A DNA stretch of 64,000 nt from Brevibacillus thermoruber 423 (GTDB lineage Bacteria; Bacillota; Bacilli; Brevibacillales; Brevibacillaceae): the NCBI RefSeq assembly GCF_000454065.1, contig NZ_KE695649.1, forward strand, positions 184,624 to 248,623. Direction: 5' to 3'. Positions within the stretch are counted from its first letter, which is position 1; every line of letters begins with the position of its first letter. The notes under the pieces are model-generated. The model was not told the origin of the DNA. It worked only from the letters and a program-made list of their open reading frames with translations, and searched no databases. Positions 7,846 through 15,810 of this stretch are shown here, piece by piece. The position numbers were made by a program, and so were the translations under genes.

Positions 7846-7862
7846 TGTCAGATTTTCTGACG
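7846..7862. promoter_or_regulatory. GlnR/TnrA-like operator upstream of glnA
   Basis: TGTCAGATTTTCTGACG matches the Bacillus GlnR/TnrA consensus TGTNA-N7-TNACA at all but the last base and contains the perfect palindrome GTCAGA-TTT-TCTGAC. It lies about 20 bp upstream of the glnA -35. It is also about 90 bp upstream of panE on the other strand, but the position relative to the strong glnA promoter makes glnA the likelier target. Confidence 0.6.
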
Positions 7863-7943
7863 TAATATTGCGGGGTGTTGCAAAAGGGTCTGTTTTTGTA
7901 GAATGGAGACAGACTATTTCGAACAAGAGTGGGAGGAAAGCGG

Positions 7944-8873
7944 ATGAAAGTGTTGGTGTTGGGGGCAGGTGCGGTTGGCGGCTATTTTGGTGCCCGATTG
8001 GCGGAAAACGGGGGAGATGTTACCTTCCTCGTGCGGGAACGCCGGCGGCGCCAGCTTCTGGAACGGGGCCTGCGCGTGCAGAGCGTGCACGGCGACATCC
8101 ATCTCGAACAGCCGCAGTTGATCGTCGCAGGCGAAGCGGCAGGGCCGTTTGACGTTGTGATCCTGTCTAACAAGGCGTATCACCTGCACGACAGCCTGGA
8201 GGCGATCGCTCCGTACGTGGGTGAACAGACGGCGGTGGTGCCGCTGTTGAACGGGATCGCCCACATGGAGCTGTTATGGGAGCGTTTTGGACGTGAGCGG
8301 GTCTTGGGCGGTCTCTGTTTTATCGAGACGACGCTGAACGAGGATGGCGATGTGGTGCAGACCAGCCCGACGCACGAAGCGGTGTTCGGCGAGTGGGGCG
8401 GCGGGCGAAGTGAGCGGGTGGACGCGATGGAACGAGCCTTTGCCGGGACGGCGGCCTCGTTCAGGGCGAGCGCCAACATCCAGCGCGACATGTGGCACAA
8501 GTACCTGTTCATCACCACCCTGTCGGGCATGACCACGCTGATGAACGCGGCGGTGGGGCCGATCCGTGACGCTGCCTACGGGGTGGAGCTGACGCGCCAA
8601 CTGGCCGAAGAGGTGGCCTCCGTGATGCGCGCTCTACATGCCCCGATCGACGAAGACATTGTCGAGAAGCAGATGAAGACGTTTCTGAACCTGGGCTACG
8701 GGATGAAGTCGTCGATGCTGCGCGACATGGAAAAAGGGCTGCCGGTGGAAGCGGATCACCTGCAGGGCTACCTGCTGAAGCGGGCGGAGGAGCTGGGTGT
8801 TGCCGCGCCGCTGCTCAAAGTTGTCTACAATAATCTGAAGGTTTACGAACGGAAGCGGGAAGCAGGCAAATAA
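7944..8873 (+). CDS. panE: 2-dehydropantoate 2-reductase (ketopantoate reductase family)
   Basis: NADPH-dependent reduction of ketopantoate to pantoate in pantothenate/CoA synthesis. The 309-residue protein starts [21 protein letters not shown] with the dinucleotide motif GAGAVG (7-12), and has the SNKAYH and [18 protein letters not shown] segments typical of PanE/ApbA. GGAGG lies seven bases before the ATG. Several Bacillales have more than one PanE-like protein, so the exact substrate is less sure than the family. It stands 44 bp upstream of ispH with no terminator between, so the two may be co-transcribed. Confidence 0.85.
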   Translation: MKVLVLGAGAVGGYFGARLAENGGDVTFLVRERRRRQLLERGLRVQSVHGDIHLEQPQLIVAGEAAGPFDVVILSNKAYHLHDSLEAIAPYVGEQTAVVPLLNGIAHMELLWERFGRERVLGGLCFIETTLNEDGDVVQTSPTHEAVFGEWGGGRSERVDAMERAFAGTAASFRASANIQRDMWHKYLFITTLSGMTTLMNAAVGPIRDAAYGVELTRQLAEEVASVMRALHAPIDEDIVEKQMKTFLNLGYGMKSSMLRDMEKGLPVEADHLQGYLLKRAEELGVAAPLLKVVYNNLKVYERKREAGK

Positions 8874-8917
8874 GGTATAATAGTAACGATTTGCTGATCT
8901 CGAGAGGAGGGGTATAC

Positions 8918-9856
8918 ATGGAAGTGATCAAGATTTCCCCCCGCGGTTACTGTTACGGCGTCGTGGACGCCATGGTGCTGGCGCTGAAAACGGCGCAAAA
9001 TTTTGACCTGCCCCGCCCCATTCACATTTTGGGGATGATTGTACACAACGCCCACGTCGTCGAGGCGTTTGAAAAACTGGGCGTGAAGACGCTGGACGGC
9101 GAAGACCGGCTGGCGCTGCTCGACAAGATCGACAAGGGAACGGTGATTTTCACCGCGCACGGCGTTTCCCCCGAAGTGCGGAAAAAAGCGCGCGAAAAGG
9201 GATTGACCGTGGTGGATGCCACCTGCCCGGACGTCACCAAGACCCATGACCTGATCCGCGAAAAAGTGGCGGACGGGTATCACGTCATCTACATCGGCAA
9301 AAAAGGGCATCCGGAGCCGGAGGGAGCAGTCGGCATCGCCCCCGACAAGGTGCATCTGGTGCAGACCGTGGACGAGATCGAGGCGCTGAATCTGCCCGCC
9401 GACAAGCTGATCGTTACCAACCAGACGACGATGAGCCAGTGGGACGTCAAACACCTGATGGACGCGATCGTCAAACGCTTCCCGCAGGTGGAGGTGCACA
9501 ACGAAATCTGCCTGGCCACCCAGGTGCGCCAGGAGGCGGTCGCGGAGCAGGCCGGAGAGGCCGATCTCTGCATTGTCGTCGGCGACCCGCGCAGCAACAA
9601 CTCCAACCGGTTGGCGCAGGTGGCGGAGGAGATCGCCGGCGTGCCGGCCTACCGCATCGCCGATTTGTCCGAACTGAAACTGGAATGGCTGAAAGGAAAG
9701 AAAAAGGTGGCGGTCACGTCCGGCGCGTCCACGCCGACGCCGCTGACCAAAGAGGTCATCCAGTTCCTGGAGCAGTACGATGAGACAAAGCCGGAGACGT
9801 GGGAGAAAAAGCGGACGGTCAACATGGAGAAAATCCTGCCGGCAGTGAAGCAGTAA
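8918..9856 (+). CDS. ispH: 4-hydroxy-3-methylbut-2-enyl diphosphate reductase
   Basis: Last step of the MEP isoprenoid pathway, producing IPP and DMAPP. The protein (312 residues) has the three iron-sulfur cluster cysteines at 12 (RGYCYGV), 103 (DATCPDV) and 198 (NEICLAT). It also has the TAHGVSPEV and SSNS-equivalent RSNNSNRL motifs and the C-terminal TSGASTP motif. I start at [10 protein letters not shown] after GAGGAGGGG; an in-frame ATG nine codons earlier would include the ribosome site. Confidence 0.96.
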   Translation: MEVIKISPRGYCYGVVDAMVLALKTAQNFDLPRPIHILGMIVHNAHVVEAFEKLGVKTLDGEDRLALLDKIDKGTVIFTAHGVSPEVRKKAREKGLTVVDATCPDVTKTHDLIREKVADGYHVIYIGKKGHPEPEGAVGIAPDKVHLVQTVDEIEALNLPADKLIVTNQTTMSQWDVKHLMDAIVKRFPQVEVHNEICLATQVRQEAVAEQAGEADLCIVVGDPRSNNSNRLAQVAEEIAGVPAYRIADLSELKLEWLKGKKKVAVTSGASTPTPLTKEVIQFLEQYDETKPETWEKKRTVNMEKILPAVKQ

Positions 9857-9943
9857 GGGGTCCGCTGCCGACCAAGGCGGGACACCGTCACCACCGGGAA
9901 CTCCCGCGTTCCCGACATCTGAAAGCCAGCGCATTCGGCCGAG

Positions 9944-9970
9944 GAGACGAGCGGTGCCTGCTCGTCTCTT
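9944..9970 (+). terminator. Hairpin after ispH
   Basis: GAGACGAGC and GCTCGTCTC form a perfect 9-bp stem with a 7-nt loop and are followed only by TT. It is a weak terminator or mRNA-stabilising hairpin between ispH and the MFS gene. Confidence 0.55.
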
Positions 9971-9993
9971 CAGCCTGACCCAAAGGAGAGCGT

Positions 9994-11232
9994 ATGTCCG
10001 AAGCACGGTCCAGCCAAGCGAGCGAAGAACGCGCGGCACAGCGCGTCAGCCTGAACGCATTCTACCTGTTTGCCTACTACGGGTTCGGCTCGTTTTTTCC
10101 GCTGATTACCCAGTACTACGAATCGATCCGCCTGACCGGAACGCAGATCGGCATAATCAGCGCCGTGACGCCGGTGATCTCCATTGTGACGCAGCCGTTG
10201 TGGGGCATGATCTGTGACCGCTTTCACATCCGCAAGCAGGTCCTGATGCTGACCCTGGCCGCGGCGGGGGCGGTCGGGCTGCTGTTTCCCGCCGTTTCCA
10301 CGTTTGCCTGGGTGTTTTTGCTCTACATCGCCATGTCCGTGTTTCAAAGCGCGGTCGTGCCCGTGTCGGACAGTCTGGCGCTGGGGTACGCCAAACGGCA
10401 CAACATCCAGTTCGGCGACATTCGCATGTGGGGCGCGGTCGGTTTTGCCCTCGCCGCGTTTCTGACCGGGCTGGCGGTGGAACAATGGGGGCCTGCCGCC
10501 ATTTTTTACTCGTACTGCGGCGCTTACCTGATCGCCGGCCTGTGTCTGCGCCGGATTCCGGAACACGCGGAAGCGGCGCCGTTCACCGTGAGCGTCTTCA
10601 AGGGACTGACCGAACTGATCCGCCTGCCCCGGTTTGTCCTGTTTCTCGCGGCGTCCTTCTTTATCTTTGGGGCGATCAACGCCCATAACATCTGGTTTTC
10701 CCTGTACTACCAGCACATCGGGGGAACGGTGGCCGGCGTGGGTCTGGCCTTTCTGCTCTTCGCCGGCAGCGAGGCGCCGTTTATGAAAATCGCCGGTTTC
10801 TTTGTGCGCCGCTGGGGTCTGGAGCTGACCATTCTGCTGGCGGGCACGGTCTCCGCCCTGCGCTGGCTCTGGTACAGCACGGCTCCCGGCACGACCGCGG
10901 TGATCGCCCTCTTTTTCATCCAGGGCCTCTCCGTCGGGTGTTACCTGGCCACGGCGGCGCAGTTCGTGCGGGAAAATACACCCGCTTCCCTGCAGGTGAC
11001 CGCGCTGGCCCTCTACGCTTCCGTCGGCAACGGGCTGGGCTCAATGACCTGCAACCTGGTGGGCGGCTGGATCAAGGACGCGTTTTCCATCCTGGACACG
11101 TACCTGTTTTTCGGCCTGGCCACCGCGGCCGGACTGATTCCGCTGCTGATCATCCGCTTCGGGCCGTGGAAACACTCCGCTCCGGAAGAGAAGCAGCAGG
11201 AACAGCTCGCGTCAGGACAGCCTAGTCGATAA
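9994..11232 (+). CDS. MFS transporter (nucleoside:H+ symporter / MFS_1-like group)
   Basis: A 412-residue, twelve-helix major facilitator protein. It begins with a short cytoplasmic N-terminus and then LNAFYLFAYYGFGSFFPLITQYY, typical of the MFS_1-like group that includes the 3-phenylpropionate permease and nucleoside symporters. Loop 2-3 carries QPLWGMICDRFHIRKQ, matching the MFS motif A region (GxxxDRxxxR). Loop 8-9 is short and the C-terminus is hydrophilic. The ribosome site AAGGAG is seven bases before the ATG. The substrate cannot be read from the sequence. Its last codons overlap by 11 bp, tail to tail, with the cupredoxin-like gene. Confidence 0.85.
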   Translation: MSEARSSQASEERAAQRVSLNAFYLFAYYGFGSFFPLITQYYESIRLTGTQIGIISAVTPVISIVTQPLWGMICDRFHIRKQVLMLTLAAAGAVGLLFPAVSTFAWVFLLYIAMSVFQSAVVPVSDSLALGYAKRHNIQFGDIRMWGAVGFALAAFLTGLAVEQWGPAAIFYSYCGAYLIAGLCLRRIPEHAEAAPFTVSVFKGLTELIRLPRFVLFLAASFFIFGAINAHNIWFSLYYQHIGGTVAGVGLAFLLFAGSEAPFMKIAGFFVRRWGLELTILLAGTVSALRWLWYSTAPGTTAVIALFFIQGLSVGCYLATAAQFVRENTPASLQVTALALYASVGNGLGSMTCNLVGGWIKDAFSILDTYLFFGLATAAGLIPLLIIRFGPWKHSAPEEKQQEQLASGQPSR

Positions 11233-11611
11233 TCAGCAGCCCCTGATACCCTGTTTCCGGATAACCGGGCGTATCCGAGACAAACGGATAGCGCCCTTTT
11301 TTGCTGGCCGCAAACTGGAGCGTCGCCGACTGACTCGGTTTCAGATCGGCGGAAGAGACGTTCAGCTCGCGAATCACCAGGTTGTGGGGACGGGTGTCCG
11401 CGTTGACGATCGTCAGGGAGACCGTCTCTCCTTGGTGAAAGACGAGCCGGTTGGGCAAAAAGCCGGCGCTGGCAATGGTGACGGTTTGAACGCGTTGGGC
11501 CGCGACCGGGGAGGCGTTCAAACGGTAGTGGTCATGCAAGGCCAACAGACCCGATATCAGCGCCAGCGCGATGAACGGATAGCGAAGCTGCCTGAAACGG
11601 TGACGAGTCAT
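11222..11611 (-). CDS. Membrane-anchored cupredoxin-like protein
   Basis: A 129-residue protein with an N-terminal hydrophobic anchor (about residues 11-25) and then a beta-rich domain. The segment VQTVTIASAGFLPNRLVFHQGETVSLTIVNADTRPHNLVI is typical of the cupredoxin-1/EfeO-like fold. One possible copper ligand, the His of RPHNLVI, is present. The C-terminal loop, DTPGYPETGYQG, has no Cys or Met and no second His, so a classical type 1 copper site is not evident. It is probably exported to the outer face of the membrane. A role in copper or electron transfer is therefore unproven. Confidence 0.75.
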   Translation of the reverse strand: MTRHRFRQLRYPFIALALISGLLALHDHYRLNASPVAAQRVQTVTIASAGFLPNRLVFHQGETVSLTIVNADTRPHNLVIRELNVSSADLKPSQSATLQFAASKKGRYPFVSDTPGYPETGYQGLLIID

Positions 11612-11723
11612 TACACTTCAGCTCCTTCGCGTGTGCATGATCTGTGCTGTTACTATTATCCTGTCCTGGCCTGGTCGGGGATAAACAACGAAAGCGCGGG
11701 AGGGGTGGCCGATCCGATATGAA

Positions 11724-11764
11724 AAAAGCCCTGATCCCGGAAGATGTCGGCGATCAGGGCTTTT
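11724..11764. terminator. Bidirectional terminator
   Basis: AAAAGCCCTGATC and GATCAGGGCTTTT pair perfectly around a 15-nt loop, with A/T runs on both sides. It mainly terminates the minus-strand secreted-protein operon that ends at 11790. Confidence 0.85.
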
Positions 11765-11789
11765 GCTTTTATGTTCCGTGATTACCCTT

Positions 11790-12308
11790 TTATTTTCCGT
11801 GCTTGCCGGCGATCATTTCGATTTCTTCGCCGGTATTGGCATCGATTATCACATGAACATCAGCGTTCACATATTGTTTCCCGCTGCCAGCCTTCCCGTT
11901 TCTCGGCATATCCACGCCGTGGAAGGTAACAATCCATACGGGAACGTCTTGTACGGACAGGTTGGAATCGGACAAGATTCCCTGTTCAACTTGCGTATCC
12001 GTGAATCTTGCCAAGGTCATCGTCACTTTCTTGGCGGTATCCCCTCGTGAGGAACCAATGAAATGTTTTGCAGCTTCAAGCGCTGTGTTTTCATCCACTT
12101 TCACCGCTTCATCCAATACCTGGACTTCCAATCCGTTGTCAACAAACGTGCGGCTTTCTGCCAGTCTTTGAACTTCGGCGGCATACACAGCCGATTTCCC
12201 CTGTCCCGGATCGGGGGAAGAAGTGTTCAACTGTGCTGCGGCAACCGATGTCATTCCAATTGCAGCGACAATTACTGCACTTGCTAAAAATCCGAAAGGT
12301 TTCTTCAT
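11790..12308 (-). CDS. Secreted protein of unknown function, PepSY-like C-terminus
   Basis: A 172-residue protein with a signal peptide (MKKPFGFLASAVIVAAIGMTSVAAA). A middle region rich in charged helices is followed by VWIVTFHGVD and then ADVHVIIDANTGEEIEMIAG. That strand pattern, ending with D-x-x-TGE, resembles PepSY/YpeB-type domains, but I cannot assign it firmly. It follows the 226-residue secreted protein by 16 bp with its own ribosome site AAAGGAG, so they form a two-gene operon. The codons here are visibly less GC-rich than in flanking genes. Confidence 0.7.
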   Translation of the reverse strand: MKKPFGFLASAVIVAAIGMTSVAAAQLNTSSPDPGQGKSAVYAAEVQRLAESRTFVDNGLEVQVLDEAVKVDENTALEAAKHFIGSSRGDTAKKVTMTLARFTDTQVEQGILSDSNLSVQDVPVWIVTFHGVDMPRNGKAGSGKQYVNADVHVIIDANTGEEIEMIAGKHGK

Positions 12309-12324
12309 GAATCATCAACTCCTT

Positions 12325-13005
12325 TTATTTGTATCGACTGTCCCAAACTTCCCAGCTACTTGAACCGGTACTCGGAATATTATTTTTCATGTGCGGCAGG
12401 TCGTGAAATTCGTCTACTTTCACTGATACCCAACGATCCGAAGTCGTTTTGTATTGGGCGGACCCTATCGATACCGGATTCGATATGGAACCGGGATTTT
12501 GGTCGTTTTCATCGTGTGTTTCTGCAAGAAGTTGAATTTGGTCAGGTGTCCATCCAAGGGTGCTTAGGGGCACATCACCATATGAAATATCATTGATTTT
12601 GAAATACATGTTTGAGTTGTCGCTTCCAACACTAAAATTGTTGTGGCTTCCACTTGAAGCGTTACCTAACGTTTTTTGGTACCAGAGGTCATCATCTGTA
12701 TTACTATATTCATAAAAGTATTTGGGGCCAGACCAACCATATACCTTCCAGTATCCAACTTGAGCATAATCAGCCGAGCCAGGACCGGCTGTCATAGCCC
12801 AAATGGATACCCAAGAATCTTTTGCTACATATGGATTTTGAGTTTCAATTGTTACGGCGGCGCCCTTGTTACTTACGAACTTCATTCCACCATTGAAATA
12901 AAAACCTGTGGCCGCGTCTGCCTGATGGGAGATAGAAGTTGAAATAGCGAGTGAACAAATCAATGTCGCCAGTCCGGAAAACCACTTGCATCTTGTGATT
13001 TTCAT
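12325..13005 (-). CDS. Secreted protein of unknown function
   Basis: I do not recognise a family. The start is MKITRCKWFSGLATLICSLA, after GGAGGG; an ATG eight codons earlier would include that site in the coding region. A signal peptide ends near SHQADA. The mature part of about 190 residues has many aromatic, Ser, Asn and Asp residues, with WVSIWAMTAGPGSADYAQVGYWKVYGW, YFYEYSNTDDDLWY, and a C-terminal SSWEVWDSRYK. This composition suggests an extracellular beta-sandwich, perhaps carbohydrate- or surface-binding, but that is only a guess. The gene is AT-richer than most of the window and belongs to a possible acquired patch. Confidence 0.7.
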   Translation of the reverse strand: MKITRCKWFSGLATLICSLAISTSISHQADAATGFYFNGGMKFVSNKGAAVTIETQNPYVAKDSWVSIWAMTAGPGSADYAQVGYWKVYGWSGPKYFYEYSNTDDDLWYQKTLGNASSGSHNNFSVGSDNSNMYFKINDISYGDVPLSTLGWTPDQIQLLAETHDENDQNPGSISNPVSIGSAQYKTTSDRWVSVKVDEFHDLPHMKNNIPSTGSSSWEVWDSRYK

Positions 13006-13216
13006 CCTGTATACCCTCCCTTTTTTCAAATGATTTTGCGCCTGATTAAGCCGTTAAATTTTGGAGGATTACAGAAATCCACTGGTAAACATCATAAGGC
13101 CACAACTTCTTTCCAAGCGGTTGTTGGCCCGTTCACTTTGCTATTTACAAAGTGTAACAAAGTTGTGATAATTTCAATCTAATCAGAGGTGCTTTCTTTG
13201 CATATCATAGCAAAGG

Positions 13217-13277
13217 AAAGAGCCACGAAGAGTCGTTTCCAATTGCGCCCGCCAAAGCTAGATTGGAACGGCTCTTT
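13217..13277. repeat. Long bulged hairpin
   Basis: Outer arms AAAGAGCC/GGCTCTTT and inner arms GTTTCCAAT/ATTGGAAC stack into one extended hairpin with a 10-nt bulge on the left side. It is followed by TTTTGT. It could be a terminator, a small RNA or a relic of a miniature element. Confidence 0.5.
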
Positions 13278-13281
13278 TGTA

Positions 13282-13318
13282 TGTAAAAAGGAACCTGGCA
13301 ATGAAGTTCCTTTTTACA
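13282..13318. terminator. Perfect 13-bp hairpin
   Basis: TGTAAAAAGGAAC and GTTCCTTTTTACA pair perfectly around an 11-nt loop, with the T-run inside the right arm. Terminator-like on either strand. Confidence 0.6.
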
Positions 13319-13472
13319 GCATTTGGGAATCGTTCTAATAATATAGACTTCATCAGATCGTGATTCGTTTCAATAAAAATGTAGTGAATGTCGCCGGTTT
13401 TCTACGAATCAGTTGAAATGGGTTTAACAAAGGGGAGCCATTCGCTCCCCTTTGTTGGTTCCCGCCCGATTC

Positions 13473-14096
13473 CTACGCGGCAAGCTCCCGCACCAGCGAA
13501 ACCGCCATGTACGCGGCGACGCCCCAGATGAGAAAGGCGGAGGCGAGGTTGAGGGCGCGCAGCAGCCGTCCGGAGCGGTCCAGCCTGCCCGCCGTCCGTC
13601 CGGCCAGCGCCAGTCCGAAAAACCACAGCCAGGAGACGAGGATGCAGGCGGCGGCGAACCCCCACTTCGCCGCCCCGGCGTACCCCAGCGAGCTGGTGCC
13701 GATGACGCCGATGGTGTCCAGGATCGCGTGCGGGTTTAACAGCGATACCGACGCGGCGAACATCACCTGGCGTTTCGGCGGGTACCGTTCCGCCTCCTGC
13801 GCCTCGGCGGAAGGGCGGCTGCGCCAGGTGAGGATGCCCATGTAGACCAGAAAGAAAACTCCGCCGGCGTAGAGGATGGTTTTCAGCCAGGCAAAGGTGA
13901 GCACCGCCAGCGACACGCCCAGGACGGCCAACAGGATCAGGAGCGTGTCGCAGACGGCCGCAGTCAGGACGACCGGCAGCGCGCGCCACAGCGTCGGCTG
14001 GGCGGCTCCCTGATTGAAGACGAAGACGTTTTGCACGCCGAGCGGCAGGATTAATCCGAATGCGAGCACAAATCCGTGCAGGGCGGCTTCCCACAT
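13473..14096 (-). CDS. LysE/ArgO-family amino acid exporter
   Basis: A 207-residue protein with six predicted membrane helices. It starts MWEAALHGFVLAFGLILPLGVQNVFVFNQG, the LysE-family motif region with conserved PLGVQN. NPHAILDTIGVIG is the second conserved block, with Asn-Pro-His-Ala as in ArgO. The start is chosen because GGAGGAG lies eight bases upstream; longer frames run into the regulator's promoter. It probably exports arginine, lysine or a related amino acid. It is divergent from a MocR-type regulator, a common arrangement in which the regulator controls the exporter. Confidence 0.9.
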   Translation of the reverse strand: MWEAALHGFVLAFGLILPLGVQNVFVFNQGAAQPTLWRALPVVLTAAVCDTLLILLAVLGVSLAVLTFAWLKTILYAGGVFFLVYMGILTWRSRPSAEAQEAERYPPKRQVMFAASVSLLNPHAILDTIGVIGTSSLGYAGAAKWGFAAACILVSWLWFFGLALAGRTAGRLDRSGRLLRALNLASAFLIWGVAAYMAVSLVRELAA

Positions 14097-14168
14097 GCGT
14101 AAAGCTCCTCCTTTTGCGGTGTATCCCATGGCTTCCACAGTAAGACAAATCGGGCCGTCTGTCTCCAG

Positions 14169-14207
14169 CCAATTGGTTTGGCAGCGACCCAACCAATTGG
14201 CTACAAT
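14169..14207 (+). promoter_or_regulatory. Regulator promoter with paired palindromic operators
   Basis: CCAATTGGTT (14169-14178) and AACCAATTGG (14191-14200) form a perfect 10-bp inverted repeat, each half containing the palindrome CCAATTGG. A promoter TTGGCA (14178-14183), 18-bp spacer, TACAAT (14202-14207) is embedded in it and drives the MocR gene. This arrangement suggests autorepression and control of the divergent exporter. Confidence 0.7.
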
Positions 14208-14238
14208 AAGGGCAGCATGAAGACTGGAGGGGGAATCG

Positions 14239-15690
14239 ATGGTGCCGACCATTGACTGGAAGCCGGACAAGGCGTCGGATGTGCCCGTCTACGTCCAGAT
14301 TGTCGCCTACATCCGGGAAAAAATCGCCACCGGCGACTGGCCGGTCAAAAGCAGGCTGCCGACGCAGCGGGCTTTGGCCGAGGCGTTTGGCGTCAACCGG
14401 AGCACGGTGGTGACGGCGCTGGACGAACTGAAGGCGGAAGGGCTGATCGAAGCCGTCGTGGGCAGCGGCACCGTGGTCAGCAACAACACCTGGTCGCTGC
14501 TGGCTTCCGCCCCGCCTCCCGATTGGCTGAGCTACGTCCAGGCGGGCGACCATCCGCCCAATCAGCCGACCATCCAGGCCATCAACCGCCATGAACACGA
14601 TCCGCAGATCATTCGGCTGGGCACGGGGGAGCTGTCGCCCGAACTGCTGCCGTCCGCCGGCATGGCGGAGATCATGGGACGATTGGGCGGACAGGTTGCC
14701 CAGCTCGGCTATTCGGAACCCAAGGGGCTAAAGTCGCTGCGGCAGGCGATCAGCGCCCATCTGCGGACGCGCGGCATCGACGCGCCGCCGGCGTCCATCC
14801 TCGTCGTGTCCGGCGCGCTGCAGGCGCTGCAGCTCATCTCGCTGGGCATTTTGCGCCAGGGCTCGGCCATTTTGCTGGAGCGCCCTTCATACCTGTACTC
14901 GCTGCCGGTCTTTCAGTCGTCGCGCATGCGGCTGACCGGCGTCCCGCTGGACGGCGAAGGGATCCGGCCGGATGCGCTGGCGCGGCTGAAACAGGCCCAC
15001 CAGGCGGCTCTGCTCTACACCATTCCGTCCTTTCACAATCCGACCGGCATCCTGATGTCGGAGAAACGGCGGCAGCAGGTGATGGCCGTCTGCGAACGGG
15101 AGCGGCTGCCCATCCTGGAGGATGACGTCTACGGCGAGCTGTGGCTGGACGAACCGGGGCCGCCTCCCTTGAAGGCGCTCGACCCCAACGGGCTGGTCCT
15201 GTACGTGGGCAGCCTGTCCAAATCGCTCAGCCCCGGTCTGCGGATCGGCTGGATCGTCGGGCCGGAACCGGTTGTCGAGCGGCTGGCCGACGTGAAAATG
15301 CAGACCGATTACGGGGCCAGCGCCCTTTCCCAGCAGGTGGCGGCGGAATGGCTGAGCAGCGGCCTGTACCAACGCCATCTGCAAGCGGTGAGGGAAGCGC
15401 TCAGAGCGCGCAGGGCGTGCGCGTGTGAGTCGCTCAGGCGCTGGTTTGCCGATCTGGCGGAGTGGCGGGAGCCGCGGGGCGGCTTTTACATCTGGCTGCG
15501 GCTGCGCCGGTCGGTGTCGATGCGGACGCTCTTTTGGCGGGCGCTGGCCGAGGGGATTCTGCTCAATCCCGGCTACATTTACGACGGCACGGACCACTGC
15601 CACCTGCGCCTCTCTTACGCGTACGCCGATGAGCAGCAGATGGAGCGGGCGCTTCACCGCCTGTCCCGATTGATCAGAGAGATGGCGTGA
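14239..15690 (+). CDS. MocR-type transcriptional regulator (GntR HTH plus aminotransferase-like domain)
   Basis: The 483-residue protein has an N-terminal GntR winged helix (about residues 10-80), with VPVYVQIVAYIREKIATGDW, LPTQRALAEAFGVNRSTVVTALDEL and LIEAVVGSGTVV. A linker leads to a fold-type I aminotransferase domain (about 115-480). The PLP lysine is in YVGSLSKSLSPGLRIGW, preceded by PSFHNPTG and EDDVYGEL. MocR proteins use PLP or an external aldimine as effector. Relatives are PdxR and GabR. The divergent LysE-type exporter suggests an amino acid or its PLP adduct as signal. Start: ATG after GGAGGGG. Confidence 0.92.
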   Translation: MVPTIDWKPDKASDVPVYVQIVAYIREKIATGDWPVKSRLPTQRALAEAFGVNRSTVVTALDELKAEGLIEAVVGSGTVVSNNTWSLLASAPPPDWLSYVQAGDHPPNQPTIQAINRHEHDPQIIRLGTGELSPELLPSAGMAEIMGRLGGQVAQLGYSEPKGLKSLRQAISAHLRTRGIDAPPASILVVSGALQALQLISLGILRQGSAILLERPSYLYSLPVFQSSRMRLTGVPLDGEGIRPDALARLKQAHQAALLYTIPSFHNPTGILMSEKRRQQVMAVCERERLPILEDDVYGELWLDEPGPPPLKALDPNGLVLYVGSLSKSLSPGLRIGWIVGPEPVVERLADVKMQTDYGASALSQQVAAEWLSSGLYQRHLQAVREALRARRACACESLRRWFADLAEWREPRGGFYIWLRLRRSVSMRTLFWRALAEGILLNPGYIYDGTDHCHLRLSYAYADEQQMERALHRLSRLIREMA

Positions 15691-15810
15691 CCGACGGTGG
15701 AGCGGGGGCTGCGCCAGTGCCGATCCGGGGAGGCCGGCCGACGTTTACGCCTGTGCGCCAACGGGTATGTATAGGGTAACAACCACGACTCGGCCACAGG
15801 AGGGAACGTG

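Larger units (their letters stand above)
13006..13472. other. AT-rich non-coding interval with several inverted repeats
   Basis: No gene is supported here. The interval contains CACTTTG-CTATTTA-CAAAGTG (13134-13154), a perfect 7-bp inverted repeat about 130 bp upstream of the secreted-protein operon and possibly its operator. It also holds the two longer hairpins listed separately, then an AT-rich stretch up to the lysE-type gene, which ends at 13473. The last part also carries two copies of a GGGAGC/CCCCTTTG-type inverted motif (around 13432-13455) that may terminate the lysE-type gene. Confidence 0.5.

Noticed and set aside
13402-14598. 398-residue minus-strand frame across the LysE gene and regulator promoter
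   Set aside because: Runs through a promoter and shows Arg/His-rich shadow composition; the LysE frame has conserved motifs.
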